Assembly (NCBI GenBank): GCA_014706295.1
Contig: JACSVZ010000002.1
Span: forward strand, 106,326,547 to 106,390,546
Reading direction: 5' to 3'
Source of the DNA: Lycocorax pyrrhopterus obiensis
Taxonomy: Eukaryota; Chordata; Aves; Passeriformes; Paradisaeidae
Length of the DNA: 64,000 nucleotides
Position numbers and translations under genes: made by a program. The notes beneath the pieces are model-generated. The model saw only the letters and a program-made list of their open reading frames with translations, was not told the origin of the DNA and searched no databases. Below, one piece after another: positions 51,527 to 57,193 of this stretch. Each line of letters starts with the position of its first letter. Within the stretch, counting starts at the first letter, position 1.

Positions 51527-54500
51527 GTATATATATAGTACATATACTTTTAAGTCTTTCCCTTGTATTAATTATAACCAAGTCCAGGATTGTGGTGTTT
51601 AGCCACATCTGTCTTGCCAGCATTTCTTCTGAGCTCATTTACATCCATGGGGCTGTATTTACTTGTTACTGCATTGCCAAGACAATTTCTTGGGTTTTTT
51701 TTCCCTAAGCATAAGTTCCTAGCATTCAAATGAAGAGAGATTTCTTTTCCCTACTCCTCAGATTTGTTTCCTAGTACTTTGTATGTTGAAGTGCCTGCAG
51801 AACAGACAGTGGTATGAATTTCTCGTGCCAGCACGATGCTGGCATGTGATCTGCTGGACAAGGGCCGCCTGTCTGGCTTTTCTTTAACCTCAGTCCTGTT
51901 ACTTCTCTGTGAGCCCTGGCTAAGGCAGGTGATCTCATCTCATCTCTACCTGTAGAAAAACCTTCCCTGGAAAAACATTTTTTTGAGGAGTAAATGTCTT
52001 TAAGTGAATGTTTCATGTACTTTGTCTTCTTCTGTGAAAGCTTATACCAAATACCTGAATCCTGTGCTGGGTACTTTGTGACCAGACACGAAGGCTTTCA
52101 TTTACTCCTTTTCCAAGGTGAACTTGTATTCAGCTAGGTAACACTCCTTTTCCTCCACCTTTGATAATACAGCCACCCTTTGCTGTACACATCATGGATT
52201 AGCTGCTGTGAATTAGTTGACTTTATTTGTGGCAGTGTATACTTTTCATCAGTTGTGTTTAAGGGCTTCTTCTTCCTTAGGGAAAACCTCGAGATTTGCA
52301 TAACTTGCATTATTGAGGCTCTGATAAGGCAGGCAACCACATTATCATGTATTTTGTAACCAAGAGAGTTTAAAACCAATCTGCAGTATTGCTTTAAGTA
52401 AAAGTTTCAGCATCTCATAGCTTGTCTTCTTATACAACTTGAAATTTATTTTTTAATATTAAAGTGCCTCAGAAATGTCGTTGGTGTAACAGTAAAAATA
52501 GATTTTGCGTATTTTCTGAAATGTGGGGTATGAGATGTAAGTGAGAGAATTTCTGTGAGCAGGAAAAGAAACATTTTTCTCAGAGGATTGAGTGAAGAAC
52601 AGAGAGGTCAATTTTGAAACCTTTCATTTTGTGTGATTACAGCCATGCTGCAAATGCCATTTCACTATAAGGAAGGACTTTAAAACATACCCTATTTCCT
52701 GATTTCTGCTGCAGGTCAGATTAACTAAAATGGTTATTGTGTCACCCTAGAGATTCTTGCTTGCTGCAAGACCAGACTTTAAACCCTATTTTTATTATTA
52801 AAAAGGCCAGCAGCAACAAAGACTATTTTACAAGTTCTGAGACGTTTTCATAGCAATTTGATCTTTATACACAGGGTTTTAGAACTCTTTGTACTGCAAT
52901 TCTTAGCATATGTGAAAATCAGAAAGGGGGGGGAAAAGAAGCATGAACATTCATTTGCCACTTGCCTGGAACCCATCCCCTCTTAATGCCCTTCTTGGGG
53001 AACAAATTTTGAATAGAGCATGTGTTGGGTTCTTGTCTTGTGATGGAACAGCAGCATCCTTCAGCAGATGAAGGTCAGGTTGAGGGGCCGCCTGCTAGTT
53101 TGGGGGTCTGATGTATGGTGCAGCTTCCCCCTGCTCCTCTGGAATTGCCATCACACAGTTCTGTCTTTAAGGAAAAAGATTCATCTGTTGTCAAGATAGG
53201 TTTGATGGTGTGATTTCACCCAGGTGTGACAGTTTCTCTTTGTATCCCATTGTACTCAGACATCAATGTTAATAAAACTGACCTCTGGAAGGGAAACTAT
53301 GCAGCTTCTCTATGTTTTATTTTAATAAAGTGTATATACTACTTTTACTGTCCCTTGCTGCAGTGATCTTTCTTCCCTAACTTACGTGCTACAAAACTAA
53401 CTGTTAAAGAAAGATTTGACTCCACACAGTCACCTCTTGCTCTTCCCTAATCTCGTTTAGGAAAATCTGGCAGTAGTTAGCTAGCCAGTATCCTTGGGTA
53501 TCCCTTGACATTATCTGCCTGTCTTCTCTTTATCCTGTGCTTTTAACTGCTCACACAATGTTTAGACATTTAATCTGCAATTTTTAATGGAACAAAACTT
53601 GACGAAAAGATGATTTTGCTGGCTTCAGCAGAGTAATTTGGATGCCTGCCCACATCGCTTAATGGGGATCTGTTGAGTCCATTATAGAAATTGAGTGTCT
53701 AAATTCATTTGTCTTAATTATGTTCTCAGAAAAATCCCTGAGATGTGTAGAATGCAACAAGACTATGATTTTTTTTTCTTTTACTCCAAACCCCTGATGA
53801 GATTCTGTATGATTTGAAAAATCCTTTGACTAGCTAGGAGGTGGAAAATGTATTGGAGAGAGCAGATGTTGGTAATGACGTGTGATTCCAGCATTGTCTT
53901 GGGAACTGCCTGGTCAAAGATGCATCAATTCTGCTTCTAGAAAGCACATCTTTTTCATACAGTGCCCCAAGTGTCGTCCTCTCCTTTGTTGTTGGTAGGT
54001 TCTCTGCCAGCACTGCCCTCCAGCAGCAGTGCTCCCTCCTGCAGTGTGTCTGTGCCAGCAGCACGCTTGCTCCGCTTGAATTCCATGGGGTAAATGGTGA
54101 TGGTGTCAAGGCACTGCCCAGTCCTCAACCAGAGCAGCATCCTGGTGCTCCACCATGAGAGCCTCAACCTGCCCAGTCCCCTCCACCCTATGTTGATACC
54201 AACCCCAAGCCCTCGTGGTATGTAATTTGTAGCTCTGCCTCTTGTCCTCACACTGACCATGGCTGCCCATCAACAGCAGCTGTAAAAAGGAGAGAGGGGC
54301 TTATTTCAGTGCTGCTGCAAGCCAGAGGTGTTCAGCAGCCACACGTTTTTGGCAAGTCTAACTGCAGTAAAGCTGGCTGCTGTGTGTTTTGTAGGGCGTT
54401 ATTTGTTGAGAGAGAAGGGGGATGTGTTTCCTGGTGATTCCCAGGGATGGAAGCACAAGGCTAGACTAATAATGGCTTTTGTTTTGTTTTGCTTTTTCTT

Positions 54501-57193
54501 AAGTTTAATGGTTTTAAAAGTTCTTTTACTTTAAGTGTAATGGTTCTTAAATGAAAGCAAATCATCTTTCCCCTTCTGGTTTTCTTTTTCACTGGAGCCT
54601 TTAGGAATTTAATCTTTCCCCAGAGGGGTGCTGTGCATGGCATGTTGCAATGCCCCTTCTCACGGCAAGAAGACTCTGGTGTACATGTGACCATCGTGAT
54701 GACTGAACTACACTGCTGGCAGGAAGGAGTACTTCACTTCTGCAGGCATGCTCCATGGCTGCCTGTAAGGAGGGCTGGCTCCAGGTGGTGAGGCTGGAAG
54801 TCAGCACCTGCCTCTGCCAAAAAATCTCAGCATTTTATTGCTGAGATTTAATGCTTATTCTAAGCATTTTATTGCTCCTGGTTAAGTAGTTTCTAAGCCT
54901 CAATCTTTCATAGTTCGTGAAGTTTCAAGTTATTTTTTTGATTAAGTTTCACTCTCCCCTATCTCCAACTGGCTGCAGTGTGTTCCTGAATATAAAGATA
55001 TATTTTCAAGACTGAGGTTAGAGGAAAGGGTATCTTAAACATTTTATGCAAGTAGGCTGGCTGGAGTTAACCTCAGACAATTGCAAAATACTAGTAGTTT
55101 GAAAGTTTATACTCTGTAAAGTATTCTTGAAAGCAATACTCTAAACTTGGGAAAAAACCAAGCTGAGTGAATTGAGTGAATTTTGATAAATAAGGTTTTA
55201 AGTGTTTACACTGCACACAAAAGTAGGAATAGTGTGTGTGGTAAGTGAATGGTGGTATCTAGCATCGAAGAAGTACTACTGTGTTTCTACAACAAAAGCC
55301 TACATACGGTGATCAAAGCTGACTTGCAAATAGTATTGTTTTCCAAACTGAAACATTTGTCTCATCCTAAAAAAAAAGAAAAACCAACAAACGCCCCAAA
55401 AGCTCTATTCTCCACATATTTGTTAAAATCTTGCTTTCCCTGAATTCTGCTGAAAAACCTTGAGCATATGAATTGTTTGAGTCTTCCAGGGAACATTGTC
55501 CTTTTAGGAATCTTGCCCTGAAATACTGTTTTTATTTAAATAGCCTAGTCACTGCAGTACTTGATGTGAAGCTGCCACCATCACTGAACTCTATCTATAT
55601 GAAGTAAAATAGGGCTTGTAACAACATCCACCCAGAAACCACCATAGCCCTCTTCCCCAAAACACTCCCCCTGAACCCCAAAGTATTTCTTTGTTGTGGA
55701 TTCATCATTATGTAAGTGGTAGCAAGTGGGGGACTTACACAATGTGGGTGCTGCAAGCTCAGTTGTTATCAGCTGCTCTTCTCCTCTCCAAGTGGGATCT
55801 CTGAGAGCTGAAAAGCAAGCAAAATCATAGAGTGTTGCAAGCTTGGCAAACAAGATATCTGTATTGACTGGGTGAGGAAGTCCAAGTAATTAATTGAGTT
55901 TATGGTGGGGGAGGGGAGGAGATTTGGATGCTTTCCTACCCATGGTATGGTTGTACTTTAATTTTTTTAAGACATACACACACATCCATGCAGAGAATCC
56001 CCATCTGAACAATCTTCTAAGTCCTGAGAATAGCGAAAGCATATTATATAGTATATATAATATGTATATATATATACAGTATATGTATAGTATAGCTAAG
56101 GAGCTACACTAGTTGCAGGTCAAATCATCCAAGGGTTGACATCAAACCAGAGGTTTATGTTTGGAAAACCTTCCTTCTCCACCCATGCTCCAAGTTGGAC
56201 AGCTAGTGCATCTGGAAGCAGTGTGGTTGTATTAGCAAGGTGGCTGATCCAAGATAGTGAGTCTGTCAGCAGACTTGACTGGGTTCAGCTCCAGAGCAGC
56301 TGGTATCTATAGTCGCTGAATAGAATGTATCTCAAAATACAGGAATAAAACTTATTTTATTTTATTTTATTTTATTTTAATTCTCTTTACTGTGGGTTTC
56401 TATCCCATCCCAAGTTTACCTAACCCAGTTGAAGGTTGTTTCTAATGATTTCTTAGTGTTCAGCAGTTTTGGAGGTGAGTGAAAATAAACATGCAGTGTA
56501 TCTCTACCTTGCTTCAGATGTTACCTGAACATCCAAATATGTACTGGGAAAAGAAGGACTAGCAGTCAACTGGGAGCATCGTGTTAAGTTGGGTGGTACA
56601 ATATTTCACAATGGCAATACTGTGTGCTGGGTTCAGGTGATACAGTACGAGGAAATTTGGTATCTTGCTTGTGTGGTAAGGAATTGAGAATTTGAATTAA
56701 GAACATGCCCAGGTCACAGAACCTGGTAACTTCAATTTTTGATTCTGATCCAGCTTCATAAACTAGATCAAGATTTTCTGTTAATCAGAAACAACAAAGC
56801 TTATGAAGTAAGGAACCAGGTGCAAGGCTTCTGTTAGGGCTGCGTTGATACCAGAGTATGGTCTCTATAAAAGGTGTTACTTACACAGGGCTATCCACAG
56901 GGCTCCAAGCATGACTGAGTACTGGAATTTGTGAAAGTGTCTGGAAAGACAGGGAAAGATGCTGTCAAACACATTGTTTCAGTTGGAACTACAGAGCTGT
57001 CTGCTATAAAGAGAACAAGTCCTTTAAGATAGTGTATATTGTAATTAATGTTGGTGTTTTCTTTTTAATTTAGAGGCAGCAGTTGGAATTAGCACAGATG
57101 CAACAAAGAGAAGCCAACCTCACAGCTTTGGCAGCCATTGGACCAAGGAAGAAAAGACCATTGGATTCATCAAACGTTGGATCTGGGCACGAG
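12377..57193 (+). CDS. TAF4B: TAF4B, TFIID subunit 4B, 13 internal exons (partial gene)
   Basis: Joined coding sequence of exons A to M, 2063 nt, about 688 residues with no stop and consistent phases at all 12 junctions. TAF4B is a nuclear subunit of TFIID that pairs with TAF12 through a histone fold and supports RNA polymerase II transcription, notably in gonads and germ cells (established for the family). Seen here in order: N-terminal V/T/P-rich segment (residues 1-142 of the joined product), TAFH/NHR1 domain (about 143-236), low-complexity S/T/A/V/P linker with KPV repeats (to about 451), histone-fold region (about 487-587), charged coiled coil and basic patch (588-688). The DEDDIND block continues with NEENACIL, which I recall as TAF4B-like rather than TAF4-like, and the linker lacks the Gln-rich tracts of TAF4. 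Vertebrate TAF4B is about 860 residues, so the N-terminal exon(s) and C-terminal tail are missing from the window. Confidence 0.96.
12526..13258 (+). other. TAF4B: TAF4B intron A/B
   Basis: 733 bp between donor GTAACT and a pyrimidine-rich acceptor ending CAAAG. I see nothing else of note in it. Confidence 0.9.
13259..13366 (+). CDS. TAF4B: TAF4B exon B
   Basis: 108 nt, 36 codons, phase 0 at both ends. Acceptor is a long T/A-rich tract ending CAAAG; donor is GTACTT. The product starts NSGTQLVKKIAAAPVK and ends TPAVIQ. The pattern of small residues with Val-Lys-Lys and Pro-Val-Lys matches the vertebrate TAF4B region around VKKVAVTPVKK. Because length is a multiple of three with phase 0 ends, skipping it would keep the reading frame. 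Confidence 0.93.
13367..17571 (+). other. TAF4B: TAF4B intron B/C
   Basis: 4205 bp. It contains only short, unrelated reading frames and a short perfect palindrome at 14684-14705. No exon, RNA gene or recognised transposon was found. Confidence 0.88.
14684..14705. repeat. Short perfect inverted repeat
   Basis: A 10-bp stem (TCATCTATCA and its complement) with a 2-base spacer, giving a near-continuous palindrome. Too short to be a known RNA gene. Confidence 0.6.
17572..17739 (+). CDS. TAF4B: TAF4B exon C
   Basis: 168 nt, 56 codons, phase 0 at both ends. Acceptor is TTTTTCTCTTCAG, donor GTAAGG. The product starts PAAATASVTAVTAVKPL and is rich in Ala, Thr, Val, Pro; it ends in TSAST just before the TAFH domain. 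This is a fast-evolving linker, so identity rests on position and phase between exons B and D and on the VTAVKPL / LPVTG pattern. Retaining the next 105-bp intron would end the protein at a TAA at 17770-17772. Confidence 0.92.
17740..17844 (+). other. TAF4B: TAF4B intron C/D, 105-bp mini-intron
   Basis: Only 105 bp between exons C and D, the shortest intron in the window, with donor GTAAGG and acceptor TTTCCACACTAG. It contains an in-frame TAA 31-33 bases after the donor junction. Confidence 0.92.
17845..17967 (+). CDS. TAF4B: TAF4B exon D, TAFH/NHR1 domain first part
   Basis: 123 nt, 41 codons, phase 0 at both ends; acceptor CACACTAG, donor GTGAGA. The product begins EMLENVKKCKNFLALL, continues IKLASSG and ends MGQNVKNLVQNLL. 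This is the strongly conserved opening of the TAFH (NHR1) domain, a helical fold shared by TAF4, TAF4B and the ETO family that binds hydrophobic motifs in transcription regulators (family knowledge). It continues directly in exons E and F. Confidence 0.97.
17968..20024 (+). other. TAF4B: TAF4B intron D/E
   Basis: 2057 bp. About 100 bp in, a 12-base T run followed by AACAG (AG at 18067-18068) looks like a strong but unused splice acceptor. A second T-rich tract sits near 18247. Otherwise only short unrelated reading frames are present. Confidence 0.88.
20025..20114 (+). CDS. TAF4B: TAF4B exon E, TAFH domain middle
   Basis: 90 nt, 30 codons, phase 0 at both ends; acceptor TTTTTCTCTTAG, donor GTAAGT (optimal). 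The product begins EAKIEPEEFTEKLYIEL and ends with the highly conserved SSPQPYLVPFLK. It supplies the central helices of the TAFH domain. This segment is near-identical among vertebrate TAF4B and TAF4 proteins, so it fixes the family securely. Confidence 0.97.
20115..23262 (+). other. TAF4B: TAF4B intron E/F
   Basis: 3148 bp containing a sense-orientation CR1 3' fragment at 21147-21337. No other feature is recognised; the remaining reading frames are short and unrelated to known proteins. Confidence 0.88.
21147..21337 (+). mobile_element. CR1 LINE 3'-end fragment
   Basis: About 190 bp with the typical CR1 order: a GGTGAGGCATTGGAATAGG block, TTGCCCAGGGAGGTGG, CATCCCTGGAGGCGTTTAAG, then TTGGACTTGATGGTCTTAAAG and CTCTTCCAACC ending at ATTCTATGAT, the characteristic CR1 tail. 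It is 5'-truncated, as most CR1 copies are, and has diverged. It supports an avian or reptilian host. Confidence 0.9.
23263..23841 (+). CDS. TAF4B: TAF4B exon F, end of TAFH plus KPV-repeat linker
   Basis: 579 nt, 193 codons, phase 0 at both ends; acceptor TTTTTCTTTTAG, donor GTAAGA. The first ~23 residues (KSVLALRQLMPN, SFIQQCMEQ) finish the TAFH domain. The remainder is a Ser/Thr/Ala/Val/Pro-rich disordered linker with KPV motifs at exon residues 59-61, 125-127, 141-143 and 160-162. It ends in VIGAPIGIKISQP and VVKVKQL, matching the conserved vertebrate pattern (VIGTP, IKLAQP, VKQL). The exon is visibly more GC- and CpG-rich than its flanks. The reverse strand also has an open frame, a by-product of this composition. 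Confidence 0.96.
23939..23957. repeat. (TTTG)n microsatellite
   Basis: About five TTTG units about 100 bp after the exon F donor, directly before a polypyrimidine tract and a TTTTAG acceptor-like site. Confidence 0.75.
25168..25181. repeat. poly(A) run
   Basis: Fourteen consecutive A in intron F/G. No flanking target duplication or retrogene sequence is recognised. Confidence 0.65.
27763..27767. repeat. Target-site duplication, left copy, of LTR 2
   Basis: GTGTG directly precedes the LTR and recurs directly after it at 28862-28866. The sequence is low-complexity, but its exact placement at both LTR ends supports a 5-bp duplication. Confidence 0.8.
27768..28861 (+). mobile_element. Solo LTR 2, ERVL-like, CpG-rich
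   Basis: A 1094-bp element of the same family as 6619-7485, beginning TGTTGGGG and ending AAGACA, flanked by a perfect GTGTG duplication (27763-27767 and 28862-28866). The central part, about 28200-28640, is very GC- and CpG-rich and resembles a small CpG island. It keeps about 94 bp that LTR 1 lacks, but it lacks the roughly 40-bp segment that carries AGTAAA in LTR 1. There is no internal retroviral sequence, so it is a solo LTR. It lies in intron F/G in the same orientation as TAF4B. The 224-codon open frame at 28101-28775 is within this GC-rich LTR and I do not regard it as a gene. Confidence 0.88.
28862..28866. repeat. Target-site duplication, right copy, of LTR 2
   Basis: GTGTG directly after the LTR terminus AAGACA, matching 27763-27767. 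Confidence 0.8.
30068..30203 (+). CDS. TAF4B: TAF4B exon G
   Basis: 136 nt, starting in phase 0 and ending with one base of a Gly codon. Acceptor is CCACTTCCAG, donor GTAAAG. The product begins VVQQPSGTIVKQVSTL, directly continuing VKVKQL of exon F as in vertebrate TAF4B (VKQLVVQQPSGG), and ends LVQTNQFPAG. It is part of the linker between the TAFH domain and the histone fold. Confidence 0.96.
30204..30804 (+). other. TAF4B: TAF4B intron G/H
   Basis: 601 bp between donor GTAAAG and acceptor TTGTTTTAG. Nothing else recognised. Confidence 0.9.
30805..30910 (+). CDS. TAF4B: TAF4B exon H
   Basis: 106 nt, completing the Gly codon begun in exon G and ending with two bases of an Arg codon. Acceptor TTGTTTTAG, donor GTAGAA. 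The product is SILKQITLPRTKIVSLQASP followed by VQKVKMKENGATSF, matching the vertebrate SILKQITLP / SLQASP block. The donor is weak and reading through it gives an immediate in-frame TAG, so failure to splice here would remove the histone fold. Confidence 0.96.
30911..35964 (+). other. TAF4B: TAF4B intron H/I
   Basis: 5054 bp. It contains two adjacent perfect short hairpins at 32379-32400 and 32409-32435. No recognised transposon or gene otherwise. Confidence 0.88.
32379..32435. repeat. Two adjacent short inverted repeats
   Basis: First: ATTGATGT and its complement around a 6-base loop (32379-32400). Second: TGAGAGTGC and its complement around a 9-base loop (32409-32435). Both are perfect and only 8 bp apart. 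Confidence 0.65.
35965..36134 (+). CDS. TAF4B: TAF4B exon I, conserved C-terminal region and histone fold start
   Basis: 170 nt: one base finishing the Arg codon, 56 codons, and one base of a Gly codon. Acceptor CTCTTTTGTAG, donor GTGAGA. The product begins DEDDINDVTSMAGVN and includes NEENACIL, then DEPFLSPEALQSRILNIG. The DEDDIND block opens the conserved C-terminal domain of TAF4 proteins. The ALQSRILNIG helix corresponds to alpha-1 of the histone fold that pairs with TAF12. NEENACIL matches my recollection of TAF4B rather than TAF4. Confidence 0.98.
36135..38869 (+). other. TAF4B: TAF4B intron I/J
   Basis: 2735 bp. It includes a CpG-rich, GC-rich block at about 37965-38440, described separately. 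No conserved exon is seen elsewhere in it. Confidence 0.88.
37965..38440. promoter_or_regulatory. Intronic CpG-rich block (CpG-island-like)
   Basis: About 475 bp with roughly thirty CpG dinucleotides by hand count, in sharp contrast to AT-rich flanks. It contains a 10-bp direct repeat (CCACGGGAAG near 38127 and 38158). A 90-codon and a 70-codon frame run through it on the + strand, but neither resembles a protein I know. It matches neither LTR family. It could be a CpG island marking an alternative promoter or non-coding RNA, or an unrecognised old repeat; assignment is inference. Confidence 0.35.
38870..39000 (+). CDS. TAF4B: TAF4B exon J, histone fold core
   Basis: 131 nt: two bases finishing the Gly codon, then 43 codons, ending in phase 0. 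Acceptor TCTGCTTCCACAG, donor GTAAAG. The product runs KRHDIMELNSDVVNLIS then HATQERLRGLLEKLTVIA, HRVSTHK. This is the long alpha-2 helix of the TAF4-type histone fold that contacts TAF12 (family knowledge) and is nearly identical to mammalian TAF4B. Confidence 0.98.
42731..42783 (+). mobile_element. CR1 LINE 3'-end relic
   Basis: A short diverged match to the CR1 tail: GGCTGGACCAGATTACTTCC, then GGTTACCTTTCAACTATTCTG and TGA. Only the last ~50 bp are recognisable; upstream sequence has decayed or was never present. Confidence 0.65.
43066..43080. repeat. poly(T) run
   Basis: Fifteen consecutive T about 340 bp upstream of exon K. It is followed by CCTAACG rather than an AG acceptor. Confidence 0.65.
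43422..43547 (+). CDS. TAF4B: TAF4B exon K, charged coiled coil
   Basis: 126 nt, 42 codons, phase 0 at both ends; acceptor TTTTTTCTCCAG, donor GTAAGA. The product is GSDKYIVCSDTRAQLRFLEK followed by LDHLEKQRKDEEE and REMLLRAAK. It matches the vertebrate YILCSDTRSQLKFLEKLDQLEKQ region. The Leu/Glu/Lys heptad-like pattern suggests a helical coiled coil that extends beyond the histone fold. Confidence 0.97.
43548..44502 (+). other. TAF4B: TAF4B intron K/L
   Basis: 955 bp. The reverse strand has a 172-codon frame at 43650-44168 with no resemblance to a known protein. Nothing else recognised. Confidence 0.9.
44503..44559 (+). CDS. TAF4B: TAF4B exon L, 19-codon microexon
   Basis: 57 nt, phase 0 at both ends; acceptor TTCCTTTGGTAG, donor GTAGGA. 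The product is SRFNKEDPEQLRLKQKAKE, essentially the mammalian TAF4B sequence SRSNKEDPEQLRLKQKAKE. It continues the charged helix of exon K into exon M. Because it is short and keeps frame, skipping would remove 19 residues without truncation. Confidence 0.97.
45243..45263. repeat. Perfect short inverted repeat with TAATT core
   Basis: AAGCTCCA and its complement flank a 5-base loop CTAAT, creating a homeodomain-type TAATTG at the centre. Only 21 bp, so a role is speculative. Confidence 0.55.
45354..45379. repeat. (TG)n microsatellite
   Basis: About thirteen TG units interrupted once by a TA. Confidence 0.85.
45674..45691. repeat. (CAG)6 trinucleotide repeat
   Basis: Six uninterrupted CAG triplets in intron L/M, outside any coding exon. 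Confidence 0.85.
47891..48090 (-). mobile_element. CR1 LINE 3'-end fragment, antisense
   Basis: About 200 bp reading as the complement of a CR1 3' end: GAATCATTTAGGTTGG, AGACCTCTAAGATCATC, AACCCAGCACTGCCAAG, CCCTAAGTGCCACTTC, AATACCTCCAAGGATAG and GGGCAGCCTGTTCAAATGC in typical antisense order. It is 5'-truncated and diverged. Confidence 0.92.
49712..49774. repeat. 33-bp tandem duplication
   Basis: The unit TTATTGTGGATAAGG plus a CAACAAAATT-like tail occurs at 49712 and again at 49745 with few mismatches. A partial third start (TTACTGTGG) follows at about 49770. Confidence 0.8.
51488..51540. repeat. (TA)n microsatellite
   Basis: About 50 bp of alternating TA with two TG interruptions. Confidence 0.9.
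54822..54876. repeat. Double hairpin with internal direct repeat
   Basis: AAATCTCAGC and its complement form a perfect 10-bp stem with an 8-base loop (54822-54849). It is immediately followed by AATGCTT/AAGCATT, a 7-bp stem with a 5-base loop (54850-54868). The 13-mer GCATTTTATTGCT occurs twice, at 54830 and 54864. No known family is recognised. Confidence 0.65.
56041..56093. repeat. Imperfect (TA)n microsatellite
   Basis: About 50 bp dominated by TA dinucleotides with TG and CAG interruptions. Confidence 0.8.
56352..56380. repeat. (ATTTT)n pentanucleotide repeat
   Basis: Five to six tandem TTTTA units, about 700 bp upstream of exon M. Copy number is probably polymorphic. Confidence 0.88.
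57074..57193 (+). CDS. TAF4B: TAF4B exon M, basic nuclear-localisation-like region
   Basis: 120 nt, 40 codons, phase 0 at both ends; acceptor TTTTTAATTTAG, donor GTACAG. The product is RQQLELAQMQQREANLTALA, then AIGPRKKRPLDSSN and GSGHE. LTALAAIGPRKKR is invariant in vertebrate TAF4 proteins and includes a basic patch that may act as a nuclear localisation signal. The expected continuation, a conserved C-terminal tail with a LRDLIF motif, is not found downstream in the window. Reading through the donor stays open for 55 codons to a stop at 57359-57361. Confidence 0.97.

Larger units (their letters stand above)
44560..57073 (+). other. TAF4B: TAF4B intron L/M (12.5 kb)
   Basis: 12514 bp, the longest fully contained intron. 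It holds a 21-bp hairpin and a CAG repeat near 45.2-45.7 kb, a TG repeat at 45354, an antisense CR1 at 47891-48090, a 33-bp tandem duplication at 49712, TA repeats at 51488 and 56041, a double hairpin at 54822-54876, and an ATTTT repeat at 56352. Longer frames on the minus strand (49527-50045, 172 codons; 53955-54260, 101 codons) resemble no protein I know. Confidence 0.86.

Noticed and set aside
53955..54260. 101-codon open frame on the - strand in a GC-richer patch
   Set aside because: It looked slightly protein-like, possibly a decayed retrogene fragment, but I recognise no family and see no frame-conserving neighbours or poly(A) tail.
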